DNA of 62,638 nucleotides from a virus. The position numbers and the translations under genes are program-made. The notes under the pieces were generated by a model. That model searched no databases. It worked only from the letters and a program-made list of their open reading frames with translations, and was not told where the DNA came from. This document shows positions 55,303 to 62,638 of this stretch, piece after piece; the stretch's first letter is position 1, and each line of letters begins with the position of its first letter. The stretch lies in IMG/VR virus record IMGVR_UViG_3300046792_000108, positions 1-62,638 of that record; one strand, 5' to 3'.

Positions 55303-58300
55303 TAACTGATCCTCAAGACAGTTCGGTCCCGATGTTCTCCCCAGAGGGAAAGTTAGCTCAAGTCCCACAAGAGAAATACAAAGATGCCATCGGGCAGCAA
55401 TTTTCTCCAGCTATCGCTGTGACATCCCCAGAAGGTCAAGATGCGTATCTTCCGCATGAGAAGGTAGATTCAGCAATTAAGGATTACGGGTTTGCTCTTG
55501 GACCTGCTCAGCAACAACCTCGCACAAAGATGTACACCAAGTCGGGTCAGTATGCTGAGATTCCTGAGAACGCGAAGGGCTACGCGCAGCAACAAGGCTG
55601 GAAGCCAGGAGTCCAGATGACCAGTCCTTTGGGTATTGAACTAACTGTTCATCCGGACGAGGCAAAAAAAGCTTTGGATATGGGTTGGGGGATTGGTCCA
55701 GCACAGCAACAAGAGAAACCAGGTTTCATGACTCGAACTCTTGCTGGTATGGCTGGTATAGATTCCGGAGACATTGCTAATACTAGATTCTCTGGTTCTG
55801 CTACGGGGCGTAATCCCGCTTTTAAGGACTCAGGAACTAATCTCTATTCGGCCGGGCAAATGACTTATGGGAAAACCCTCGAATCGAATAGCGATATCCT
55901 AAAATATGCTGGAGTAAGTCCCAAAGTTTATGCAAATCTAGATGACAAACAAAAAAACCTGGTTCTAATGGAAGCCAGAGCTAAACTCGGTATGCCTTGG
56001 GAAGAAAAAGTTGCCGAAAACCTTCCGGTTGTTGGTTCGATGATCCGTTCGGGGACTAAGGCAGTACAATCTGCTAAGAAGGGGAATATCTCTGAGGCTG
56101 CTGGTCATGGCCTTGCGGCAGGATTACCCGTCTTTGGTTCTCAGGCCGAAGCATCCGGTGAAGAATTTGGGCAAGGACATGTCCAGGAAGGACTAAAACA
56201 AGCCGGATTGGCATTAGCTCCATTTGTGGCAGAACCTGCGGTTAAGGCAGCAGGAAAGCTTGACTTCTCTACAACTCCTCGTAGCCCATTATCCAAAGTT
56301 GTGATGCCGGATAATGTCCCCGCTTACCACGCAGCGGAAGAACTAGCTAAACCCTCCATCGTTACAGCGGCCAAAGAAGTTGGGGTGAAACTTGAGACTG
56401 CCGATGATTTGCTCCAGGCTGTGAAACAGGCGAAGCAGAATACGTTGCTAGATGCTCATGAGTCCGCCGGAACTGGAAAAACCATAGCAGATTTAGCTCC
56501 TGAAGATCAGAAAGCCGTTTCACAGAAAATGGCTGCACTCGATGCAGTTCAGAGACATGTTGAAGATGCTGTTAAGATCGCGAAGGATGCCCCAGAACAA
56601 CCAACTAAAAAAGAAGCTGCCCAGAGAATGCTGACTGGAGCTGCGAAGATGGCTGGTGGAATCGGGTTTGCCCGAATGATTCCTGGCGGTCATTGGGGCT
56701 TGGAGATCGCTGGAGTCGGGTGGGGATTAAAGGATTTAGGCGGTGGGTTACACGATCTGGTCAGGTCTCCAATCCTAAATGAGACCAGACTCAACGGAGC
56801 GGTTAAAGACACATTCTCAGGTATTAAACCTGAGATTCGTCCTTCCGCTACCCCAGGAATTACTAAACCGCCTTTCGTTCCGGCAACCGATATCTCAGTT
56901 GAACATACCGGGAATGTAACTGCCCCCAAAAGACCTTTTAGCGACATCCCCGTTACTCCCGACGAAGAGCCAACAGAGCCTGAGACGGTCTCTCCATATA
57001 CGCCATATACGGGAAATCGCGCCGTGACACACGAGACCATCCCTGGCCCACCTACGCAACCGCACGGGGACATCAATGTCACACCTGACGAAACATTGTA
57101 TCCAGAAAAGCCAGTAATTAAACCGCCAGTGAGTGAAACAGACATCTCTCCTCCATCTACTATCAATGTTCCGAAAACGATACGAGACCCGAAGACCGGG
57201 AGATTTACCAAAAATCTCCAGAGAGGATCAAGCACTACTGAAGAAGACGCGGATACCTTCTCGAAACTCCCAAAGATGACTGTTGGAACTGTTGAGGGAT
57301 CTCAGAATGACACTGCTTTATTCGCTCAAGCAAAGAAGAATCTCGGTCCTGATGCTACCCTGAGTCAGGTTGCTCAAGAAGCTCAACGGATGAAGATGAA
57401 TCAGGGATCTACTCCGCCGAGTAATAAAGTTGGTGGATATAACCCAGCTGTGGAAACAGAGGGATTGCCATCCTCTCTCAGAGATGTAGTTCCTCGCGAG
57501 ATAACTCCAACAGATGTGAAGAAGTCCTATCTTCAGTATGATATTCCTCGTTTGAAAAAACTCCTGGCAGATGCTTCGGATGAGGAGAAACCATATTATC
57601 AGTCAATGATCGATCAACTGACTGAAAAACAAAAGAACATGCGCGGATCAGGGAGGCCTGAGGAGTTTACCAAGCTCCCTTTCTTCAGCCGCGCCGCAGA
57701 CGTCGTTGAACGGAAACTGGCTCCTTGGTTCTCACCAGACCAAGCCTTTAACACCTTGAAAAATGCAGGGGTCTCTGCTGATGAGTTGGACACGATTAAG
57801 CCGTGGTTGGATCAACAGGGGAAGAAAGTCCAGAAACAAGCTTTGTTGGATCACATAGAGAACAACAGGTTGAAGGTGAATGTCACGATGAAAGGTGAAA
57901 ATTCATTGCATCCAGAGGCTCAAGCTGAACTAGATAAGATTAAAGACCCAGAAGTCAAAGAAGCTATGAAAGACGTTCTGGTGAATGGTCATTTAGAAGA
58001 CTTTGTAGATGGGGAGTTTGAGCCCGGTCAGTTGTCAGAGACCTACGGATTGAACGATGCTCAAGAGGAACAACTGATCAAACTAATTGACAGGTTTGGT
58101 GACATGAAGAATATCAACTCAGATGTCCCGTCTGATCTCCACAAGTGGAATAGGTCCATGTATGCTGCTCAAGATTTAGTTCCGGTAACTGATGAACATA
58201 CCCAATCAGCTATCCATAATCTCCCAGCAATTTCGATTGGAAAAGGTCAGTCAGTTGACGAAGCTATCAATGAATATTTCAAATCTCATCCAGATGAGGG

Positions 58301-59660
58301 AGTAGTTCCCTCAAAGAAACTAACTGAGATAACTAAGGATGTTGGAAAGGATGAGGATTACAGATACTTTGATGGAGCCAAAAAACTCGGCTACCGAATC
58401 TTTCAAGACCCGGACAATGTAAACAGCTATCTTATGAAAAAGGGAGAGCCGATTCGAGTAAATGGAGAAGGAAACGAGGATAGTCCTGAACAATTAGGTC
58501 AAACAGGACCGAAGTTTGAAGCAGACCAAAAAATTAAAGCTCACGAGATCTATAAAGCTGAAGGTGGAAAGTACGGTCAAAGTGGAACTCAGTACGGAGA
58601 GTACACTTTACCTGGTGGTGAGAATTACCGCGAGATGCTGATTCAAGCTCCGATCAAAGATATTGAGCATAAGGGGGGAAATCTCTACGGTGAATCCAAC
58701 AATTTCTCTGGTGGTCACTTTGACGAACCAAACGTGCTTGCTCATGTTCGGATGAATGATCGAACAATCGACGGGAAGAAGACTCTGTTCGTTGAGGAAG
58801 TTCAGTCCGACTGGCATCAACAAGGAAGAGAAAAAGGATACCAGGGACAACCTAATCTTAAGATTACAGAATCCACCCGTAAAAGCTCCTACGGGAACAG
58901 AAATCAATTTGAGGTTGAATACCCCGGAGGCAGGGGAAGCATCTTCATTGACAGACCTGATGTAACTACTCTAGAAGAAGCACAAACTTGGGTAAGAGAA
59001 CATCCTGATAATCTTATGCAACTCTCAGTGGTCCCTGACGCTCCTTTTAAGAAGGATTGGCATGAGCTTGCGATGAAACAAGTCCTCGACACGGCTGTGA
59101 GAGAAGGTTACGACCAAGTTGGTTGGACAACAGGTAAACAGCAGATTGACCGTTATTCCGATCAACTTCGTCAGAACGTGGATGAGATTAGGTATTCAAG
59201 GGATCTATCTAAACCAAATTCAGTGAAGATTGAGGCTTTTTCAAAATCCTCAGACTCTAGGTTTCCGACTTTTTCTGACTCCATTCCTCTTCAAGGGAGT
59301 ATTAAATTGAGGGGAGAGACTGTTTCCCTAGATGATGTGGTTGGAAAAGAAATGGCCCAAAAGATTAGAGAATCTAAAGAAAACGGTTCATTCAAAGGTG
59401 ATGATCTCACAATCGGAGGCTCAGGCATGAAAGGGTTCTATGACGAGATGCTTCCACAGTTTATGAACCGATACACAAAGAAGTGGGGCGGGAGAGTTAA
59501 AGATTCAACTTTAAGTGTTCCTGAAAACAGAGAACCCGGTCTTGAAGAGAATCAACCTGTCCACACAATCGAGATCACCCCAAAGATGAAAGAAGAGATT
59601 AAGAAACACGGCCAGCCGATAAGCGGCCTAACCGAAGGACATGAAGAGGTTGCTGCATGA
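55299..59660 (+). CDS. Large ejection/polyvalent protein, 1453 aa
   Basis: Residues 10-140 hold three tandem modules of about 40 aa (MFSPEGKLAQVPQEKYKDAI, AVTSPEGQDAYLPHEKVDSA, MTSPLGIELTVHPDEAKKAL). A helical, hydrophobic-patched domain and a Pro/Thr-rich linker follow. The C-terminal part has FVEEVQSDWHQQGREKGYQG and HELAMKQVLDTAVREGYDQV then GWTTGKQQIDRYS, the element of phage polyvalent (LPD-type) proteins injected with DNA. No cysteine seen in the whole chain. Probably enters the host with the genome. Confidence 0.75.
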   Translation: MITDPQDSSVPMFSPEGKLAQVPQEKYKDAIGQQFSPAIAVTSPEGQDAYLPHEKVDSAIKDYGFALGPAQQQPRTKMYTKSGQYAEIPENAKGYAQQQGWKPGVQMTSPLGIELTVHPDEAKKALDMGWGIGPAQQQEKPGFMTRTLAGMAGIDSGDIANTRFSGSATGRNPAFKDSGTNLYSAGQMTYGKTLESNSDILKYAGVSPKVYANLDDKQKNLVLMEARAKLGMPWEEKVAENLPVVGSMIRSGTKAVQSAKKGNISEAAGHGLAAGLPVFGSQAEASGEEFGQGHVQEGLKQAGLALAPFVAEPAVKAAGKLDFSTTPRSPLSKVVMPDNVPAYHAAEELAKPSIVTAAKEVGVKLETADDLLQAVKQAKQNTLLDAHESAGTGKTIADLAPEDQKAVSQKMAALDAVQRHVEDAVKIAKDAPEQPTKKEAAQRMLTGAAKMAGGIGFARMIPGGHWGLEIAGVGWGLKDLGGGLHDLVRSPILNETRLNGAVKDTFSGIKPEIRPSATPGITKPPFVPATDISVEHTGNVTAPKRPFSDIPVTPDEEPTEPETVSPYTPYTGNRAVTHETIPGPPTQPHGDINVTPDETLYPEKPVIKPPVSETDISPPSTINVPKTIRDPKTGRFTKNLQRGSSTTEEDADTFSKLPKMTVGTVEGSQNDTALFAQAKKNLGPDATLSQVAQEAQRMKMNQGSTPPSNKVGGYNPAVETEGLPSSLRDVVPREITPTDVKKSYLQYDIPRLKKLLADASDEEKPYYQSMIDQLTEKQKNMRGSGRPEEFTKLPFFSRAADVVERKLAPWFSPDQAFNTLKNAGVSADELDTIKPWLDQQGKKVQKQALLDHIENNRLKVNVTMKGENSLHPEAQAELDKIKDPEVKEAMKDVLVNGHLEDFVDGEFEPGQLSETYGLNDAQEEQLIKLIDRFGDMKNINSDVPSDLHKWNRSMYAAQDLVPVTDEHTQSAIHNLPAISIGKGQSVDEAINEYFKSHPDEGVVPSKKLTEITKDVGKDEDYRYFDGAKKLGYRIFQDPDNVNSYLMKKGEPIRVNGEGNEDSPEQLGQTGPKFEADQKIKAHEIYKAEGGKYGQSGTQYGEYTLPGGENYREMLIQAPIKDIEHKGGNLYGESNNFSGGHFDEPNVLAHVRMNDRTIDGKKTLFVEEVQSDWHQQGREKGYQGQPNLKITESTRKSSYGNRNQFEVEYPGGRGSIFIDRPDVTTLEEAQTWVREHPDNLMQLSVVPDAPFKKDWHELAMKQVLDTAVREGYDQVGWTTGKQQIDRYSDQLRQNVDEIRYSRDLSKPNSVKIEAFSKSSDSRFPTFSDSIPLQGSIKLRGETVSLDDVVGKEMAQKIRESKENGSFKGDDLTIGGSGMKGFYDEMLPQFMNRYTKKWGGRVKDSTLSVPENREPGLEENQPVHTIEITPKMKEEIKKHGQPISGLTEGHEEVAA

Positions 59661-62278
59661 AGAAACTGCTTTCGTTGTTAATCCTTGTTAGCTCTTTGTT
59701 TGCTCAGGACCGAGTTGCTCCACTTCCTAACTCGAAGCCACAGTTCTTTACCAAGACCGGGACTTTATGTTCGGGATGCAAGCTTTATAGCTTTGTGACA
59801 GGTACAGTAACTCCACTTCCGACTTATACGGATTCAAGCGGGGCTGTGCAGAACACCAACCCCATTACTATGGGTTCGGACGGTAGACCTCCTCAGGAGA
59901 TTTGGCTTGGAGCGTTTGCTTATGACATCACCTTGAAAGACTCGTTTGGGGCAGCTATTTATACTGTGAAGAATATCTCGGTCCCGAATATTCAGGCTTT
60001 GACTCAAGTGAGTCTCACAGTGACTGGACCTGTGATTATCGCATCCTCGACACCAGGAATCGCTAGTAGCTCTTCTGTACTTGAATGGGACGCGTTATAT
60101 TCAAATGGAACCAGTATTCTTACTGACAAATTCCAGTGCAGCGATATCCCTGTTAGTTTCATCTCGGCGAATCCAGCAACTGTTTTAACCTGTAATCATA
60201 CAGGGAGTAGCGGGGGCGGATCAGTATTATTCAATTTTCCATTCTTATCAATATCCGTAACAGGTCTTTCTACATTATCCGGCGGAGTGTGTTATTCATT
60301 CGAGAATGGACAATCTGTGGTCAAAGTATCCGTCTCATGTGGATATACAACCTGGGCATTAGCTTTGGCTGCATGTCCTTCCACAGGATGCATTCTGGAC
60401 GGTTGGGCACCTGATGTTCCTCTTGCACTCGGAGCATTCGATACAGCCTCGAATACGAAGCCTGTGACGGTGAGACTTGGACCGTACAACTTTACAGCTA
60501 CACAAATCACCGTACGCCAAGGGCTGGACTTTGCCGGAGCTGGGATTGTAAACACCAACGTTACTTCCAACGGGACCAATGCACAACCTCTCTTCGTCAA
60601 TCCCCAGGTCAACAACAACGCGATCACGGTGAAGATCCACGACTTTAGCGCGAACGCCCTTTCAGGCAATACCTCGCAGGATGGCTTCTTCTTCGACTGC
60701 TCCACGCTGACGAATGCTGGAGTGGAACTATCGCGCTTCGACAACATCATCTTCAACGGCTTCAAGGGAGCGGTTGTCCACTTCAAGGCCACACAAGACG
60801 GGGCATCAGGTTCGATTGGATGCACTCAGGGGAACACACTCGCCAATATCACTGCCATACGTCCTACGGGCGCAACCGGAGCAAGCCAGAATGCTCTCCG
60901 TATAGAAGGCGGCGCAGGGCAGTTCGATTTCTGGAACTGCTGGTTTGATGGGCAGTCAAGCGACACTGGAACCAATGTCTTCGTAGGCACGACCGGAACG
61001 CAGTCGCCGTACTCAATTCGCTTTCACGACACGACAAACCAGAACGGCTTTGCCTACCTGTTCGATGGTTGCATTGGATGCACAACTGAAAAAGATCACC
61101 TTGAGGTCATTAAGGGAGTCTACAACTTCGCCAACACGGCTTCGCCTGTCGTTGGCTTCCACTCTGCTAATCCTTACATCAACTCGAATGTGGCGGTCAA
61201 TGCAGGCAACGGCTATATCGTCAATATCCCCGCTGGAGCTCCGCAAACAGATGTAATCGTAGAGTCGCCACTGATCGGCGGCCAGCCCGACAAGTGCGTA
61301 ATCAATGCCGCGAACGGCGCAAACGTCCAGATATTGAATGCGCAGTATCAGCCGAACAACACGCCTACAAATGTATGCGTAACCTCTGGCATGACCTTTA
61401 CCGCTGCGCCAGCGGCCACGCTCGATATTCGGCGCGCTCACACCGTACAGCTTTCCGCATCTGGCACGTCAATCACAACGCTCAGAAGTGACCTCCAGCC
61501 TGGTGAGATAGTCACATTCTACCCTACGGGTAATGCCCAATTTGCTACAGGTGGAAACCTTTCATTAGCCAATTTCGGATCTCCTTTAGTTCTGACTAGC
61601 GGGGACAGTATCACCTTCATCAGAGTAGATGCTGGAACACCAGCCTTTATTGTTCAGTCAGTCGTAAAACTTGGACGCCCTACTTTCCAGAGCTTCACGG
61701 CCAGTGGCACACACACAATCGCGGCCGGGGTGACTGCCGAGAAAGTTACACTTTGTGGTGCGGGCGGAGCTGGTGGAGGCGCGACAGCAGCCAATAATGG
61801 AGGCGGCGGTGGCGCAGGTGCGGCAGCGGTTAAGTACCTCACAGGGCTTACCCCAGGCAACACGATCACGGTAACGGTTGGTGCTAAAGGAACAGGAGTA
61901 TCAGCAGCGGCGGGAAATTCCGGCACAGCTTCGTCTATCGCGTCTGGGACTCAGACAATCACGACTGTTACAGCCCCAGGAGGAATCGGAGGAAACGCTA
62001 ACGGAGCACAAAGTGCCGGAGGGGCAGGCGGTGGAATTAGCACAAATGGTGATCTCAATTTTGGAGGTAACCCTGGTGCTGGAGATTGGTCAACTATCAG
62101 TGGCGCGGCTGGTGGTGGCTCGATTTGGGGCGGAGCAGGTACTGATTCCGCTGGTGGCAATCCTGGTGTGGCATCTACGGCAAACAGTTGCAGTGGTGGC
62201 GGTGGTGCAGGGGCCGGGGCCAACCGCACCGGAGGGAACGGAGCGGATGGCCTGGTGGTATTTGAATGGACAAACTGA
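59657..62278 (+). CDS. Tailspike/receptor-binding protein with Sec signal peptide, 873 aa
   Basis: MKKLLSLLILVSSLFAQ is a textbook Sec signal. It is followed by a phage spike head-binding domain: KPQFFTKTGTLCSGCKLYSF, VTGTVTPLPTYTDSSGAVQN, EIWLGAFAYDITLKDSFGAA. The middle is a pectate-lyase-like beta-helix (DGFFFDCSTLTNAG, NIIFNGFKGAVVHF) and the end a glycine-rich domain (CGAGGAGGGATAANNGGGGG) like adhesin tips. Many cysteines, several in CxxC pairs. DNA from about 60550 to 61490 is visibly richer in G and C. Receptor binding or depolymerase activity likely; the signal peptide is odd for a virion protein. Confidence 0.78.
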   Translation: MKKLLSLLILVSSLFAQDRVAPLPNSKPQFFTKTGTLCSGCKLYSFVTGTVTPLPTYTDSSGAVQNTNPITMGSDGRPPQEIWLGAFAYDITLKDSFGAAIYTVKNISVPNIQALTQVSLTVTGPVIIASSTPGIASSSSVLEWDALYSNGTSILTDKFQCSDIPVSFISANPATVLTCNHTGSSGGGSVLFNFPFLSISVTGLSTLSGGVCYSFENGQSVVKVSVSCGYTTWALALAACPSTGCILDGWAPDVPLALGAFDTASNTKPVTVRLGPYNFTATQITVRQGLDFAGAGIVNTNVTSNGTNAQPLFVNPQVNNNAITVKIHDFSANALSGNTSQDGFFFDCSTLTNAGVELSRFDNIIFNGFKGAVVHFKATQDGASGSIGCTQGNTLANITAIRPTGATGASQNALRIEGGAGQFDFWNCWFDGQSSDTGTNVFVGTTGTQSPYSIRFHDTTNQNGFAYLFDGCIGCTTEKDHLEVIKGVYNFANTASPVVGFHSANPYINSNVAVNAGNGYIVNIPAGAPQTDVIVESPLIGGQPDKCVINAANGANVQILNAQYQPNNTPTNVCVTSGMTFTAAPAATLDIRRAHTVQLSASGTSITTLRSDLQPGEIVTFYPTGNAQFATGGNLSLANFGSPLVLTSGDSITFIRVDAGTPAFIVQSVVKLGRPTFQSFTASGTHTIAAGVTAEKVTLCGAGGAGGGATAANNGGGGGAGAAAVKYLTGLTPGNTITVTVGAKGTGVSAAAGNSGTASSIASGTQTITTVTAPGGIGGNANGAQSAGGAGGGISTNGDLNFGGNPGAGDWSTISGAAGGGSIWGGAGTDSAGGNPGVASTANSCSGGGGAGAGANRTGGNGADGLVVFEWTN

Positions 62279-62280
62279 TG

Positions 62281-62638
62281 CTACTTCCCAGTTCCGTAGA
62301 ACCTCCAGTGAGTTTCCACGGCGCAATGGTCCCAACTGATCCCGGGATCAACACCATTGGTAGGTTGCAGAAGAGAACCATTCCCGGAGGACGGACCTTC
62401 GATATGCCAAAAATCGACACCGCAGAAAATCAGACCCCCGATGTAGGGGTAAACATTTATGACCGACCCCGCCGGGATGTCAATACCGAGCGGGAAAGTC
62501 CAAATCCTGTCAGTGTTTCCTACGATGTCCTGATGCTTGTCATACTCGCACAACTCATCCAGCATCATGTGCCAGTTGTTGGATGCATCTTTGATCCAGA
62601 TTTGCGCGTTGCTCACAAGTTCCATCCTGGCATTAGCG
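62281..62638 (-). CDS. Secreted cysteine-rich protein, C-terminal part (starts at 436)
   Basis: This completes the gene that leaves the left edge of the window. The last 114 residues include ELVSNAQIWIKDASNNWHMM, IPAGSVINVYPYIGGLIFCG and the final WRFYGTGK, a beta-rich domain resembling small jelly-roll carbohydrate- or ligand-binding folds. The stop (62283-62281) is 2 bp from the tailspike stop. The rightmost 137 bases repeat the left end. Confidence 0.8.
   Translation of the reverse strand, partial: ANARMELVSNAQIWIKDASNNWHMMLDELCEYDKHQDIVGNTDRIWTFPLGIDIPAGSVINVYPYIGGLIFCGVDFWHIEGPSSGNGSLLQPTNGVDPGISWDHCAVETHWRFYGTGK
62502..62638. repeat. Right copy of terminal overlap
   Basis: Matches bases 1-137 except for a at 62512. 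See the left copy: consistent with closing the contig to a circle of about 62.5 kb. Confidence 0.9.

Noticed and set aside
55477-55704. Reverse frames across the late operon
   Set aside because: Shadows of long forward virion genes without ribosome sites or recognisable motifs.

Overview
The window is an essentially complete, probably circular genome of a lytic tailed phage with a P22-like podovirus virion. The first 137 bases recur at the right end with one difference (c at 11, a at 62512). One reverse-strand gene runs through that join: it starts at 436, leaves the window at base 1 and finishes at 62281. No integrase, partition system or bacterial housekeeping gene is visible. The host cannot be read directly. 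The P22-like tail and spanin-like gene suggest a Gram-negative cell, and the many Sec signal peptides ending in A/G before Q resemble those of soil bacteria such as Acidobacteriota (weak inference).

Layout. 1-436 (-): early-type secreted protein. 511-2810 (+): two small membrane proteins, a 36-aa peptide, then a lysis cassette (transglycosylase endolysin, spanin-like, holin-like). 2698-16701 (-): a tightly overlapped replication, recombination and nucleotide operon: SNF2-type helicase, dimeric dUTPase, two ThyA-fold proteins, dCMP deaminase, family-4 uracil-DNA glycosylase joined to the front of a split proofreading domain, family-A DNA polymerase, DnaQ-like exonuclease, Cas4-like nuclease, Sak4-like ATPase, Acb2/Tad1-type anti-CBASS protein, acidic-tailed SSB, VRR-NUC nuclease and an orphan TSCPD protein. 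Two HNH homing endonucleases sit in it. 16877-18880 (+): plasmid-style primase and RepA-like helicase. 18831-32341 (-): over thirty mostly small accessory genes, with DNA ligase, KTSC, DUF2786, SLOG-like and HTH proteins. 32342-32957: AT-rich, repeat-rich control region. 32958-33523 (+) and 33550-34336 (-): small genes, including an HTH protein. 34612-62278 (+): late operon from lectin-like protein and terminase to portal, scaffold, coat, tail hub, ejection proteins and a large tailspike.

How it works together. Leftward early operons start from a repeated promoter with a CCATTGACA -35 block and a TA-rich -10 sixteen to eighteen bases away. In several cases the -10 lies so close to the ATG that the mRNA should be leaderless. 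Within operons most genes overlap as ATGA, GTGA or TTGA, so translation is coupled. dCMP deaminase, dUTPase and thymidylate synthase push pyrimidines to dTMP, and the glycosylase removes uracil from DNA.

The strongest candidates for undescribed biology are: (1) five proteins of the virion region or its edge with Sec signal peptides and many cysteines, including the tailspike itself, plus a Tat-like protein, while the 2,577 residues of ejection proteins show no cysteine; (2) two tandem small-gene cassettes at 27493-27893, each enclosed in its own perfect 14-bp inverted repeat; (3) a terminase large subunit split between ATPase and nuclease by two foreign genes; (4) a UDG-exonuclease-polymerase chain broken inside the exonuclease by a small gene, with a separate DnaQ-like exonuclease next door.
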